DNA of 64,000 nt from Moniliophthora roreri. Its lineage: Eukaryota; Basidiomycota; Agaricomycetes; Agaricales; Marasmiaceae. The position numbers and the translations under genes are program-made. Below are positions 11,093 to 24,164 of this stretch, piece after piece (the first letter of the stretch is position 1; each line of letters begins with the position of its first letter). The notes beneath the pieces were generated by a model. It did not search any database and was not told the origin of the DNA. It was given only the letters and a program-made list of their open reading frames with translations. Location: positions 124,001 through 188,000 of the forward strand of contig LATX02000213.1 of the NCBI GenBank assembly GCA_001466705.2, written 5' to 3'.

Positions 11093-12254
11093 AGTGCCGA
11101 TCAAAATGGATACCATACCTTTTGAGTTCGACACCAATGAGTAGAAATCACAATGAACCACGCCAAGTGCCCGCGCACTTGTGTAGTATAACTTTATAAG
11201 TACATGCTAAACATAAGACGGCACAAAACGACCCTGTGTATGGTATTTGCTATGCAAATGCAAGGAATTGTAAAGTGTGCGAGGTTGGCCGATGATGAAG
11301 ACCACTTGCCCACAAGCGAACTACGTCTCTCTCAGTGGCGAGTTTCAAGGAAGATGAAAGATGTGCCGGCAATTCATAGTAAACAACTGGTTGAGACCAG
11401 CTGGCCATGGTGTGTTGTAACCAGTGTGGGACAATGATTGACCGGACAAGATAGACTAGAAAAGGAATTGGCTTTCCGATATTCTCTGGGATTAGGAATA
11501 CATGCCCGGTCCTACTCAATAATCACATTTTCCGTATAGCCTGAAAAATATCTAACGAGTCTTCGCCGACCCCCACGTACATAGCATTCTCCATGGAGGC
11601 ATTCATTTGAGTCGTCGTAGGGGGCATGCCCTTGTTGACAGATGAGCCAACAACGCGGCGAACCCCAAGCATAAATTTATTTCGTAGAGTCCCGGAGATT
11701 GACAGCTCAAGATGTAGCGGCATTCATGACAACGCTTTAAATCGTCGAACCTGATTTTTCGAAGTCACGATTCAAAATTTCATTGGCGGATACCTTCAGA
11801 TATAAAAGCTGGAATGAAATGAACGAGGAAAATAGCCGATAAAAAGTATCCAGTCAGACTCACCATAACGGCTTACTGACTCTACTCATAGTGGCAAATT
11901 TTCTCCCGAAATCTATCGTGGACGTTGAAGACAGAGGCGTATAGTGGCTGTGCTACTCTGTTGAGCGCTTGAACGGTGCGCTAAATCCTTCCAGGCTTCC
12001 ACCTTCACTCGAGACTCAGCCGTTCCTTGTCAACTGTGGGCTCACCCCTAGAACGATTCCAGTAGATCTCCTCGATGGTTCAAGTAACCTCTAGTGGTTG
12101 TCGTGAGCATTCCAAGCTCAAGGTTCCCTGGGATCGTGATGCAAAAGGTCGATATCGGCGTGGACAAGGAAACTGCCACATGATTGTTTCCCACAACTAA
12201 AGTGAGGCAAACCGCTCTTATTCAATCCCACTCAATCCGCAGCACGCACCCCAG
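11093..12254. other. spacer without recognised gene
   Basis: Minus-strand frames at 11250-11519 and 11523-11723 are short, without ATG-led domains or family resemblance. Nothing else is supported. Confidence 0.5.
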
Positions 12255-13664
12255 ATGGCTCAGCCAGGCCAGGACTTCACCAATCGACTGCCAGTGGAGA
12301 TAATCTCCAAAATTTTCCTCTACGCCCGTGGGCCGACGGAATTCAACAGACAGACCTGCAACGATCGCTTGAATCCGCTCAGCCCTCATGCCATTCCCCC
12401 GATGCTTCGACGTGTGTGCACAAGATGGCAGACGATGGCAGACGAGACGAGAGAGATGTGGAGAGCTCTGGATATTGATTGCAGCCGAGCAGAGAGGATA
12501 GGCGATTCTGAACGGGAACGGATTGAACGTGGACAAGGATGGATCGGGAAGTGGTTGGAATTGGGTGGTGCCGATCTCCAGACAGGATCGAACGCGAGGG
12601 GGCCTGGATTGACTGTCATATTTCGAGTCAATCTTCAAGGGTCGACGACCAGCTTCGAACGGGACATGTTCCGCACGCTCTGTGCTAGCTCACCTTACTG
12701 GACCTCATTCACACTCTGCGGCAATGTTGACAGGTTGGAGCGCCTTTATGAAATCCCAAAAGGCCAGGTGCAGAGACTAGAGTGTCTGAGGATCATTATT
12801 TCTGTCCCTCACAATCGTCCGTGTATTCCTTTGCCAGAATTTGAAGATGCACCTTCACTTCGTCAAGTAGACTTTCGTGGCTTCATGGATATCAACATTA
12901 GTTTGCCTTGGAGCCAGCTCACAGAATGCAATCTGGATCTGCGCAACGCAACAGCTGCGCTCTTCGTCGTAGCCGCAGCTACATCTATACAGCATCTTCG
13001 TATTGGCCGTCTGAGTCCCCCCGATGACCATGAAGTGCTTACCGTAGGGAACTTGGGAGTGACAACAAATACGTCTGCGGAATATCTGCAGTATGAAAAT
13101 CGTGTTTTGCGTCCTCAGCCAGTGTCGCAGATTTCCAACGATTATCATCTATTGCGCTTCTTAAGGCTGCCGAATTTGAGAGAGTTGGTCTTGTCTGGGT
13201 TTGGAGATCGTCCGTACGGACCAGCTGCATTCATGATCAGGGAGTCGGGAGCTCAGCTGATTTCCTTGGTGTTACGTCGCTGTCGTATTGCGACTGACCC
13301 TGCTTCACGCACCGATGTCGAGGATTTGCTCGGGGCGACGAGTAAGTCCTTAGAGACATTGACTATCGATATTCCTTTGGACAACCATACAGATTTGGCT
13401 CAGGCTTCGAATGCGATCAGGCTTCTGACCAAACTGGTTTCAGATCCGGATGAACAGCGGGGACTGGTTGAGTTGAAGAGGTTGGTCCTGTACGTTTCGG
13501 GGTCGATGGAGAACTTTCAGGAACCTTTGAATGCTATGATAGTTGAAGAATTGGTTGCTGCAGTCAGGTGCAGGCAAATGGTTTATGGGTTACCTGATAT
13601 CAAACTCGACTGTGATTTAGGCGTGGACTCCTTGGAGAGACTAGTCTCCCAAATCAGGCTCTAG
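12255..13664 (+). CDS. F-box domain protein
   Basis: An intronless ORF of 469 residues. The N-terminus holds an F-box (residues about 10-65): NRLPVEIISKIFLYARGP, then PPMLRRVCTRWQTMADET and MWRALDIDC. The rest has irregular leucine-rich strands, e.g. LLRFLRLPNLRELVLSGFG and SLETLTIDIPLDN. F-box proteins act as substrate adaptors of SCF ubiquitin ligases via Skp1; Agaricomycetes carry very many of them. It differs from the coiled-coil-led F-box family seen elsewhere in this window (intact at 41.7 kb) by lacking the ENKRxGLK helix. The target is unknown. Confidence 0.85.
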   Translation: MAQPGQDFTNRLPVEIISKIFLYARGPTEFNRQTCNDRLNPLSPHAIPPMLRRVCTRWQTMADETREMWRALDIDCSRAERIGDSERERIERGQGWIGKWLELGGADLQTGSNARGPGLTVIFRVNLQGSTTSFERDMFRTLCASSPYWTSFTLCGNVDRLERLYEIPKGQVQRLECLRIIISVPHNRPCIPLPEFEDAPSLRQVDFRGFMDINISLPWSQLTECNLDLRNATAALFVVAAATSIQHLRIGRLSPPDDHEVLTVGNLGVTTNTSAEYLQYENRVLRPQPVSQISNDYHLLRFLRLPNLRELVLSGFGDRPYGPAAFMIRESGAQLISLVLRRCRIATDPASRTDVEDLLGATSKSLETLTIDIPLDNHTDLAQASNAIRLLTKLVSDPDEQRGLVELKRLVLYVSGSMENFQEPLNAMIVEELVAAVRCRQMVYGLPDIKLDCDLGVDSLERLVSQIRL

Positions 13665-13936
13665 GACCGTGGCATGAGTCAGGATAGGTTACGTAATGCT
13701 GAGTTGGGTGCTTATTATGGAGAGATAATTCAGCACCTGGGCGCACAGTGGACGAAGACACAAGTAACGCAATGTATCCCATAAATAAATATACGTTGGT
13801 CACAGGAAGGGAAAAGCAGCACGCATATCAAATAGAGTACGTACAAGTATTATAGATTATCTCCGAGATCCAGCCGTCCTAGGTCGTCCTACATATACCA
13901 CCATCCTTTACATGCCATGGTATCCTAATCAAGGGT

Positions 13937-16189
13937 TTAATGCCCAATCTTCTGTAGGATCTTCTCGCGCTTCAGTAATCCGCCAGCCAATGCAGCAGCG
14001 AGGATGAAAGTGAGCCATTTGAACCACGATCTTCCGGATCCTTCATCCGTACCGGAAGGTGGCGGCCCCTTTGGACGTGCAGGCAGTTTCGGAGCCAGCG
14101 TTTTGCTCATCGCTGCGAATTTCTTTGCCTAAAGTTGTAAGTAGGACATTGGCCATGGATCCTGGCTAGAAAGAAAGGTCTTACCGTATATGGAGGGTAC
14201 CTGAAGCTCATAATCATGTCAACCCTAGGAAACTGTTTAGTAATCGACTGGCCATTGATGGAATTTTGACACGTACCAGCTTGGTGAATCCAGCGACGAC
14301 CTATGATGAGTGAACATGTCAAATCCATACTTTCCGGTATGGTATCCAGCTGATGAAATCGATTTCAGTCTAGCCCAAAATGAACACGAGAAGTACATAC
14401 ATCCACTCGGGCCTATACCGCCAAACGGCATGCCTTCCGCTGCACATGAATCATGAGCGACGTATCACCGTATACCGAATTGATAGACATACCGCCAGGA
14501 TGTATGATGGTCTCGTTCGCTATTGCCGAGCCACTTTGCGTATTTCGGAAAACTGGAGAGCGTCAGTACTGAAACACCATGTGAGACCATGCGTAGAGCC
14601 CACCTTTCTCTTTGAACTTCTTGTCCTGGGAGAAAACGTAAAGTGATAGCGGGTGGTCGCTGGACAGAGTTAGAAGAAGGCCCGTGTTGGTTTGATCATT
14701 TCAATACTAACTTGGAGTTAACGAATGATATTGCCTCGTCCAGGTTTTTTACAGTAACGATCGGTAATATAGGCCCAAAGATTTCTCTGAAACGAGGATA
14801 AATCAGCTCGCCTATGCTTTGAAATCAGTTTCGTACTTACTCGCTCATCAACGAGTCGTCAGGTTTGACATCTTTCACAACGGTCGGTGCGATAAACTTG
14901 GTCGCCTCATCCACATCACCGCCAATCACCACTTTTCCCTTGGTATTCTGCAACAACCCATTGACCCTCTTAAAAGCCTGTGGTGTGCATAACCTCGAGT
15001 ACTCGCCCTCCTTCTTCGGACCTTCGGGATAAAACTCGTCGTAAGCTTCTTTGAGAGCTGCGACGACCTTGTCTTGGAAGTCTTCTGTGACGAGAGCGTA
15101 ATCCGGGGCAACGCACGTTTGGCCAGCATTGGCAGCTTTACCCCAGAGGATACGGCGAGCCGCGGTTTTGAGATCACAGGCGGGGTCAATGAATACCGGA
15201 GACTTTCCACCGAGCTGCGTGCACTATGCGTCAGTGCCTGGAGATGGAGATAAAGGCAAGTGTTACTTCCAGAGAGACGGGTGTCAGCGTTTTGGCTGCT
15301 GCAGCCGAGACGATTCGGGCCACACGTCCGCCACCGGTGTAAAGAACTGAACGTCTCAGGTTTTTAATGCCGTGATAAGAATTTTCAGTGAAGACTGCTC
15401 ACTATGTCCCCACGGCAGCTCGAGAAGCTAGTGAGTTTGAACGTCAGCAAGTACTCGATTAGTATCGTTCTCTTTCACACCTTTGTGGTCTCAGGGATAC
15501 CACCGTTCACTACACGAACCAGGGAGGTATCAAGGTATTGGTGGACAAGTTCTGCTAACAAGGCACTTGTAGCTGGTGTTGATTCCGATGGTTTGATGAC
15601 GGTAGCGTTACCAGCTGCAATGGCAGAAGCCTGAAAGGTGTACAGGGTCAAGAGTAGCCCCCAATTGAGAATGGTGCGACTCACGAGGATAGGGATAGTC
15701 AAAAAGACGGGGTAATTGAATGGTGCTATGATGAGCACGACGCCTTTGGGTTCTTTGTAAATTACAGGTCGCATGGGTGCCCAATTGAGCGAAAAAGCTG
15801 GCTTTTCTGGTTTGGCCCATTGGTCGATATGCGAATATGTATGCTTTATTTCGATAATGGAGGACGTGATTTCAAAGCTAAGTGGTCAAGGTGAGTTTTG
15901 GTGGTCATTGGAGAACGAACACAGTAAACGCACAACTGGGATTCCAACGACGGCCTCCCTAAATCTTCCTTCAGTGCTTCCTCAAGCCGCTGACTATTGT
16001 CCTTCATCATATACATAAGTTGGAGCAGCTGGTATTTCCTATAGGCAATAGACTTCATTTTGCCCAGGTTAAAACCTGCTTTGAGTTCGGTATGAATCTG
16101 AGAAACTAGTCAGAACATTGAGGACGGCTCAAAACCTTGAAGCTCACCTTTTCGATTTCGTCGACTGGCGTGTACTGTAACTTTGACAT
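13937..16189 (-). CDS. fatty aldehyde dehydrogenase, ALDH3 family, membrane anchored
   Basis: A multi-exon gene starting MSKLQYTPVDEIEK. In order: a helical N-terminus (QLMYMMKDNSQRLEEALKED), the NAD-fold segment KGVVLIIAPFNYP, NATVIKPSESTPATSALLAE, catalytic Glu in SLELGGKSPVFIDP, catalytic Cys in KAANAGQTCVAPDYALV, the late motif MIMSFRYPPYT, and a C-terminal hydrophobic anchor WLTFILAAALAGGLLK. This is the class 3 layout: such enzymes oxidise long-chain aldehydes to fatty acids with NAD(P)+, the tail placing them on ER or lipid-droplet membranes. The stop codon is TAA at 13937-13939. Introns fall at the usual sites, e.g. between FLTIPIL and the IAAGN segment. Confidence 0.92.
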
Positions 16190-17349
16190 CGCGGTGGTCG
16201 TTTGCCAAGGTATCTCCTGCACCCGTTCGAGACGACATAATATGTAATGGCCGGTTCGGCGGCTGAACGTTGATCATTCGCTTACTGTATAACCACCTCC
16301 CGGTTCACCTTCATGTGATTCCTGGTTTGCGTCCTTTCACGCAAAGTGCGATCCTCATAATCGATGTAGGGAGAGATTTTTGGGCGCAAGTGCTGTGAAC
16401 AGGATGGACATTGAAGGACAAGTTTGCTGGAGTGCTTCCATGATGGCAGGTGGAACGTTTCATAAACTATCGCGACCCTCAGCTGGAAGCTGCAATGGCG
16501 GTGAGTGCAAAGGTCATGTCGTAACTAATTATTATTATTATTATTCGCCTCTGAAGTACGACATTCTAGTGCCTTCACTGAGAAGATTCACTTTTCGCCG
16601 GTCTCCTTAGGAAGGACCTCAAAGAACGTAATACCGACAATCGTCAACGAATCAGAGTGTGACACTCAACCCTTTGCGACTCAAATGATTCGTACCCAAT
16701 GACGAAGTTGTCCTCGGAACCCTTTTTGGATGAGCCCAACTTTGTATATATCAGGGCTGTGAAACGGATCGACACCAGCGCATAGTATGGCTCTTTTAGT
16801 ACGTTTTTTCTCATTCGGAGTGAGTATGTGAGCTGAATTTTCCATATCGATGGTCGGTAGTATGAAAGACTCCCGGCGATTGGTAATTGCTGTACGGTTC
16901 CCATACTTCAGAAAAGATATACGTTTTCTCATATTCACACGTTTTCGATGAACACACACTCAACACCACGATGCACCGGTGTCTATAGTACCCTCGACCG
17001 ACGCTGCTAAGACTTGGATGGTACGCGATGTCTTGGTGACTCGCTGCTATATGGTGTGCTTTTAATTCCACGGCGATGGCCCGTTCTGACTAGCTAACGT
17101 ACCAGATGATGCATATGTCGAACCTACGGAGCTGCCATCGCTTCCCCGAAGATGGATCAATCAATCGCAGATCTCACTGTCCTGCATTCTTTTCGTGGCC
17201 TGCCTCAATAGGTCACCAGTTCTCATCCACACGAAAAGAAATCTTTCACATCAGTATACGGCCATAAAAGCTGCAATCGTGGCTGAGGCGTGTTACTTTG
17301 GTCTTCCCTTCCTTGCCCTCCCAATTTTTACATGAGTATCTAGTTCGTT
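16190..17349. other. intergenic region between two divergent genes
   Basis: Short frames on both strands show no family resemblance. A six-unit (ATT)n microsatellite lies at 16528-16545. The region should hold the promoters of the ALDH3 gene (minus) and the membrane-protein gene (plus). Confidence 0.5.
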
Positions 17350-19425
17350 ATGGCACAGGTTCACAGGAATAGAGCCGAGGAAATCGCGCTAGGGATGACG
17401 CTTCTTGGGGTCTTGTTTTCATCGATGTAAGCATTTTAACCTGATCACGTCTAGCCATATCCACCAGCGGGGGACTATAGACTTTTTGGCATTACCCTAA
17501 GCCAGATTTACACCTACTTCAAACGTTTTCCCCGAGATTCTGTCTCGGTCAAGGTTCTTGTCAGTCTGCTTTAACTCCAACTGGATTCAAGTACTGAAAT
17601 CTCGAATTGCTTTCAGGTCATCGCAATCGCGTCAGTATTGCTTTGCTCCATTATGGTCTAGTGAGGATTGATATATATACACAGTATCTTTGACACGGCT
17701 TCAGTCGTGTTGGTGTCTCACGCAGCCTGGTAAGCCTTTAACCGACCATCCCCCCTGTCAGGAATGAATACGTTGATATATAGGTACTATTTCGTGACAA
17801 CGGGGTCAATGAAAGTATCTGTTTGGTGAGTAGCACTATGTGCCATAGTTGTTGCATCCCGATCACTGACGCGAACCCTAGGAGTCTAAATGTGGGTCGG
17901 CATGCCTTTTATACACGGAAGAAAAGTCTTCTGACTGTATCCTACTAGGTTGAACTCGCATTATCGGTACGCACGGTCATTATGAGGGTCCCTGAGCTCA
18001 ATGCTGAGTACTTGCCAAAAATAAGATGTTCATATCTGGTATAGCCGAACTGTAAGCTACCTTTCTATTTCTTCTGAGGATGTGACTGACTTGACATAGC
18101 TTTCTGACATACCGGGTGTGGATGTGTAAGTACCCACTTTTCTACTCCTCAGTCGTCATGAAGCCTGAGCATAGACTCCTAGTGAGTAACCGACGCATCC
18201 TTTTAACCTACACGCTGGTGAGTCCCACAATTGGAACTTCCACACCCATTCTTAGTGGTCTTGTTTTGAGTGTTCTTTTGCTCTCTTGCATTTTGGTGAG
18301 GTCCCCGTTTGGTTTCCCGGTTTTTCTACTAATCATGAGCATCTATTTGCAGTCAGCGGACTAGGTAATGATTCTCATATGTTTCGTCCTATGTCTTTTG
18401 ACTGACCACTGTCCCCGTAGTATCGGCTGCACAATTCCTCGCTCTTAAGGACTTCGCAAAATTTGATAGCGCAAAGGTTTGGGTCAATGTGCACTCGGCT
18501 TTGAGTCATCTGCTCAATGATCAGGATTCAGATCCCAAGTATCTTGCGATTGAGCAGCGCTGCGATATGCGATACCGGGATTGCTATCTCATTGTGTTAT
18601 TTCCTCCAGCAGAAAAGAACAGGATACAAGAAGTAAGAAGTATTCACTTGGCCGCTCTCACATGCTGAGGAGAATGCTAATTCAGGACCGATGAAATCAT
18701 TGACCATCTCATGATTTTCTCTATCAATTCCGGACTGCTGACTAGGTATGAAGATGCGACTAGCTCAACCTCATCACACTAATAACCACTCCAGCTTGAC
18801 ATCTATCAGTTGTTTGGTCACTGTGAGTCACGACCCATCCTCGAATCAAGAATCTAACAGATCTTCTCAGTACCTCGTCGTGCCTAAAACATGGGTATAT
18901 CACGCATTATGTTTCCTGATTAGTCGACGTATGCTCCGCCTCATGATATCAATATGCAGTAGCTGATAGACTTTGTTAGTCTACGGAAACACGTTCCTTT
19001 GCGCGTACGTTGAACTTCCCTTTTATCAAGTAGTCACTTGAACTTATGCTCATACTAACAGCCTGAACACGCGTCAAATCTTGCAGACAGCTCAAGAGAT
19101 GGACACTCCTGTTCTTCCGCAGTTTCGAAGGCGTCGTCAACGGACTAGGGATCTCTCGGAGAAGATCACGGTTGGTTGCGTATCGTTCTTAAGATATACA
19201 TGGTCTTATGTGGATACAGACACCTACACAGATCGGCGTACTAGTGGTCACCGAAACGTTCACTCGTAGTGACCTGGAAACTTCAAGGAGCAAGGTAGGA
19301 TGCACTCAATGCGAGCTACCCAAACCACAAAGCTTAACATAGCACCCAAGTTACAGAGTTCCAGGGATATGGATAGTAGTAGTTCCGGAGGAAGCAGTTT
19401 CCAGGTCGAAGAAGTTCCCCGTTGA
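17350..19425 (+). CDS. DUF6534-type multi-pass membrane protein
   Basis: Many short exons. The first begins MAQVHRNRAEEIALG, followed by transmembrane segments joined across introns: ILFGITLSQIYTYFKRFPRD, VFDTASVVLVSHAAW, YYFVTTGSMKVSVWSLN, SAAQFLALKDFAKFDS, then DEIIDHLMIFSINSGLLTS and LVVPKTWVYHALCFLISR. The NSGLLTS segment and the late YGNTFLCALNTRQ are what I know as marks of the basidiomycete DUF6534 seven-helix family. The tail continues through QFRRRRQRTRDLSEK to a Ser-rich end, SSSSGGSSFQVEEVPR, with TGA at 19423-19425. No function is established for the family; a sensory or signalling role is often guessed from topology only. Some exon limits in the middle are uncertain. Confidence 0.78.
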
Positions 19426-19576
19426 GTTCTTTCATTGTACCATCGTTAACGTTCTCAGTACAACACGATTATTATTGTACTATATAGTAAGTATATGTAC
19501 TTGGTCTATGTCAATATATAGGGACCCAATCGAGACATCTTCACCGGTAGTACACACAGCACAATTCGGTGGCGCC

Positions 19577-21642
19577 TCACTGAGATCCTCTCCCACCTGG
19601 GGCACACTCAGCATCCCAATCAACAGGCGTAAGCTCCTTGATCCTTTCCCGGAACGCGGCCAAAGTACAGAATTCAGGCGACCCGGGGAGGTGTTTACCC
19701 TCGTCAGCACACATGGGTAGTGCCATGTTCTTGTTCTGGTATCTCATCCTAACGACTGTAATCATTTAATGAAGGAATAAGAGGCGTACAGGGATGTCTA
19801 AATGATACTCACAGTATTCGGGCCTAGACATCGTCCTGAATGGGGACATCATCGTATGCATGATCGAGGAGCTTTGTAGGTCTGCAGTCTTTTTGAACAG
19901 CTCGAAGGTGATAGACGCTGTGAAAGCTGGCCATCTGTCACAATACTACATCAATATGGCTGCTCAAGCGGATGAAACAGATCACGCACTTGTCATCGAA
20001 TACATCTAGTGTGCTGCATAAGGCGGCCAATCCCGTGTCATGGGTTGCGTGCACCAAGATCTTCAGCGGATCTCTTTCCCCGTTCTCGACCTTGTGCTGC
20101 ATTTTGCGAGACAAGTCATCCAGTAAGCGGCCCATGCCAAGTCGACGAACTTCTTCAGTCTTGTCTAGTGGTGCAGGTTAGCGATTCCCATGCGAAAGAA
20201 TCACTAAGCATCTCACAGCCTGCGAAATTGGCGAAGATCAGTCTAGTTTTACTGAGACCAGTGGCAGAATACATACCTGAGAACCATTCGCTGACGACAG
20301 CTCGTTCCTGCAAGAGGCATGTTAGCATAGCAGAAATGATGCACGAGTATAACGCACAATAGTATCAATGACGCTTTTATCTTCGAATTCAGGAGGTACT
20401 TTGATGTTATGTGCGATAGCAGCTCTTATGGTATCCATTATACCTGACGCTCTCGGTTTGCCGTCCACTCGAATAGCGTTACCACCAAGATACTTTGATA
20501 GCTTCTTGTCTAATGGTTCTAGTGTAGGGTTGAATGCCGACGCGGCAGCTAGAGACGCCAACACTAAGGATCGCCTGGATAACGAGTGACGGATACGGCA
20601 CCTTGCGCGAACCCGACCAATAAAATTTCTAATCGCTTGCAGTTGGACGTGTTGCCGATTAGGTTCTCGTCTCGTCCATTTCTATAGAGCCGAAATAAGA
20701 ATGATTGTCTTTCCGAACGGTGTATGGTTGCCTGACCGCACAAGGATGGGAGGGGTAGCATCAGCGTGGCATTTCGACGTTGGATAGAGGCCATGTATTA
20801 TTTGTTGCAGGGATTCCGTCGTTCTGGGCATATTCGTTGTTCTGAAATAAACTTGATCGGGTTTCTCGAGGGTGTCAGGGAGGAATCCAAGTCTAAGGAG
20901 CATTGTGAGCTCGATATCATAGCGCGAGACGGCGATTCCAACTACCTGTCAATATAAAGCTTCCGCAGTGACGTGCCGTAGTCGTATGTGGACTGTAGGG
21001 TTGGATTTAGTGCTTGAGAAATCTTCATTAAAGCAGTAAGATGCACTTTTCTTCCAAGATCTGTCAATTCACCCAACAAGCTGAAAAAAAGCATGCCCAT
21101 TTCACCATGCAGAAGAAGGTCAAAGTTTTCTGTTTAATAGATGTATCGGGGAGAGATCATTCAAGGTGATTTTGCTTACCATTGTCCTTCCATGCTCGTC
21201 CCATCCTTCCGCTCCACAATCTTGCGGGACTGCAAAAACTCATCACCACTTTCTGGAAGCCCGTAAACTGAAGCTTGCATCCTTCTGGCTGTCTTGCACA
21301 TTATCCAGTGTTCAGGAATGTTTGCTGGTTGGTCAGTCATTCTGACTCCGACTGGAGCGCGTTCGCCTATTTCCAAGAAATAGGTTGATGACTAGCTCTG
21401 GAAGGAACGAGAATTTGAGACTCACCATGGCGGACGTAAATGTGAACCTGCTCAAGCTCCAATCCCTGGAGTCCTTCCGGGTACTTCTCTACGTCTAGAG
21501 GCGACTGATATTTCTGGAATTCGCCACTGTTCGACATGGATGTAGCGTACGATGGTTCTTGCGCAGATACAATACTGAAGATTATTTGGAGTAAAAGCAA
21601 AGGCCGAATAAATTCGAAGAATAAGGAGTTTCTCTTTGACAT
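19577..21642 (-). CDS. secreted histidine acid phosphatase family protein
   Basis: Start MSKRNSLFFEFIR is followed by a hydrophobic signal segment (PLLLLQIIFSIVSA). The phosphatase signature is split by an intron: LEQVHIYVRHGE then RAPVGVRMTDQPANIP, giving RHGxRxP with the nucleophile His. The proton donor motif is near the C-terminus, ILVHATHDTGLAAL (His-Asp). The last exon reads VRMRYQNKNMALPMC, then GKHLPGSPEFCTLAAF and ELTPVDWDAECA. This is the branch-2 histidine phosphatase superfamily; members hydrolyse phosphomonoesters or lysophosphatidic acid, outside the cell or in the secretory pathway. The exact substrate cannot be read from sequence. The Cys pair near the end suggests a disulphide. 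Exons are numerous and short. Confidence 0.88.
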
Positions 21643-21988
21643 GTGAATATAGAGCAAGCAAGAAGTGCCAGGGTCCTTACCTAGCCAGTTGGATGACGGA
21701 ACGCGAGCAAAAGAGCGTGGACACTGCCTTCCATCTAGGGTCATTATTCACACGTTACAGCAGAGCTGGCATACAGCAAAACACTAACATCTAATGAGCA
21801 CATTTTACTAGTAGGTTCTTAGTACATAGATTAGAAGCAAAAAGGAGGAAGAGGCGGCGCGGTGAGAACGACGAAGAACACATGAAGACAGCTCCTGCGC
21901 TGCTTCATCTGGGTTTCGCAAATTGAAGCCTGAAGCGAGCGAGAAAATACAAGACTGCCTCAACTCAATTAGGAGTAAAATGGTCAAA

Positions 21989-23290
21989 TCACTCAATAAC
22001 ACCACCACTGTTTCCTTTACGACGCCTCGTAAAGTGCCAGGGAGGTGGTGAAAGTGGACTTGGAACAGGAGCGAAGTCGTTCTGCGCGGAGTTTGGCCCC
22101 GTGGAGATGACGTTGGTGGCTGATACTGCTTCAATGGGGTCTAGCGAAGGTGGTGGTTCAAGAATTCTGTTAGATGTCTGCAAGAAGAATCAGTATCGTT
22201 GCAGCAAGGGACATGAAGGGACATACCTTGACCGAGACCATAGTTCTTCCCGCCTCATCATCGTCTACGTTCACGCTGTAGGTGGAGCGCGTTTCGTCAG
22301 TCTGTACTGCCTTTTCTAGGGCAAGAGAGCCAGGCTCAGCCGTAGTAGGACTGCCGGTAGGCATCGATATGTTCTCAAATGACCAGATTGATGAACTATC
22401 GTTGTCATGTTGAGGTGCGGATGAGCACATCTTTTTTATGTGAATCCACGGCCGTTTGAGGGCAGCTTTCGACTTGGTAAAACTTGGCCTCCCGAGAAAT
22501 CGTCGAGGAGTTCTTCGGCTTCGAGCGCGGAGAGACAATTTCGGTGAGAAGGTGATCGTGGGGTGAGGAAAGAGATGCGAAAGGCAACAGACCATCGTAA
22601 TAGCTGACGGGGGGTTGGAGAACTGTAGACAATGGTATCAAGTTCAGAGAAGTCTTTATACTCAGTTCACTGTGGCAGAAATCAAAGCGGTGTTTCCAAA
22701 TGAGAGAACAATGGAAGTGACGGCTGAGTGCTCGGGCCCAGAACGATGCTGCCACAACTCCAATATAGTACATCGGATGGCTTTCTGGGTATTCAGCAGA
22801 ATCGAGCTAGAGCGCAGAAATCGACACGAATTGAGCAAATCGGCAGGGCGTAGGAGCAAGTTGGACATCAAAAAAGCCTGGGAAAAAATTTTCCTGCGCC
22901 GGCTCTAGTCTCTGGTTGCGGCGCAACCCAGCTACCATTGTGAGCTACTGCGACTTCCTCCATACCCTCAATTTCTCCAATATAAGTCTCATTTTTGAAT
23001 TTACCCGGAACGCCTGCATCTGACTGAAGATAGCCTGTGGGAAGAGATGTACAGGTAGAGCTGGGGAGAATTGCGCATCGAAACATGTAAACGGACTGGA
23101 AAGGTTCCAGGTGGGTGTTGTTTACTCTATTGAAGCGCCCCGAGATATTTGGAAGGGTCTCCATCACATACGCGTATGATATGCCCCTCACGCTGCTCTG
23201 ACCTTGGTCCTTACAGTGGCCTACGGGAAGAACGTAAGAACGTGCTTCAAGATATGGGAAGTCTGTGATCAAGTCCTGATGCATATGCAT
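21989..23290 (-). CDS. unrecognised gene, possible glycosylated or membrane protein
   Basis: Reading from 23290, the frame begins MHMHQDLITDF and carries several Asn-x-Ser/Thr sites (NISG, NNTH, KNET, HNGS) plus Cys pairs up to about 22868. Downstream frames hold a basic stretch (RARSRRTPRRFLGRPSF), a Ser/Asp-rich tail (QHDNDSSSIWSFENIS) and a last exon TSNRILEPPPSLDP to a stop at 21989. It looks like an outer glycosylated domain with a cytoplasmic tail, but I could not place a membrane segment with certainty, and intron limits between 22600 and 22870 are unresolved. It is divergent from the GMC gene. Most of it is repeated in the 24165-26011 copy. Confidence 0.45.
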
Positions 23291-24163
23291 GCATGACCAC
23301 CGGCCCGCACGGTAGCTTCCCGGGTCCTGATATCAGTCGGCGCGAGTCCGTGAAGGTGTACTGCGTTGGTATATACCGTCGGCCTGAATGGAATGCCCCA
23401 CATCCGACTTCTCGTTACAACACAACCAAGGCTTGCAAACCCCTAGTCTTTTTAGTGAAATCCGTACGTTACGGACTTTTCACGGAAAATCGTACGGATT
23501 TCACCCAATCTCAAAATCATGCAGGTGGGCTTGTGGTTGCGCTCTTGGCACGTATTACTGAGTCGAGCGAGGCCTCTCGTTTGGACTTTGCTGCAGAAAA
23601 AGTGCTAGTTGGCTTTAGTCGTCCTGCATATTGAAGAAGTGGGCGAATGATGATCGCAAATGCCGCTATGCCGTCCTTTCGCAGAAAGAACTGAATACAG
23701 AGTCAACTTCGAAAGTCATCCGCTCAGTTGTTTACAACATCTTCACCACCAGTCGTCGTCATAAGTAACTGAAGTGATGTTACTTACCCCGGGGGGTGAT
23801 TGTCTTGGCAGAATGGTGTTTAAAAGCTCGACGAGCTTTCAACCTCGAAACAAAGTAACTCCCGATGCGTTTCTCACCGGTTCTGGTTTCTGTGTTATTC
23901 GCCACGGCTACGCTCTCTCAGTCGACAGACGTGTACGATTATATCGTCGGTGAGCAGCTCTTGTTATCATGTTTCAACAACAATCGCTGACCAGTCTGTA
24001 CAGTCGGTGGAGGGACAGCAGGACTCTCCTTGGCCATTCGTCTGTCTGAAAACCCAGATCTCAAGGTGCTGGTGCTAGAAGCTGGAGAAAGGTTTGTACT
24101 CATTTGCTGCTATACATAAAAATCCGCACTCCTTACAATTGCTCACGTACAGCGGTCTTGACA
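22317..24163. repeat. tandem duplicate copy 1 (1,847 bp)
   Basis: The sequence starting TAGGGCAAGAGAG at 22317 recurs at 24165 with a constant 1,848-bp offset. Translated frames in both copies are identical, except where they run into copy-specific flanks. It contains the 5' part of the minus-strand unknown gene, the intergenic promoter and the first exons of the GMC oxidoreductase. Confidence 0.95.
23865..24163 (+). pseudogene. truncated first copy of the GMC oxidoreductase start
   Basis: Same first two exons as the complete gene at 25713 (MRFSPVLVSVLFATATLSQ, then the FAD-binding VGGGTAGLSLAIRLSE), cut off in the third exon by the N at 24164. Most likely it is not a real second locus but part of the duplicated contig end. 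Confidence 0.85.
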
Positions 24164-24164
24164 N
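24164..24164. other. single ambiguous base at duplication junction
   Basis: The only N noticed in the window, located exactly at the joint between the two copies. In the second copy the matching base (26012) is A. It looks like a one-base scaffold join placed between overlapping contig ends. Confidence 0.95.
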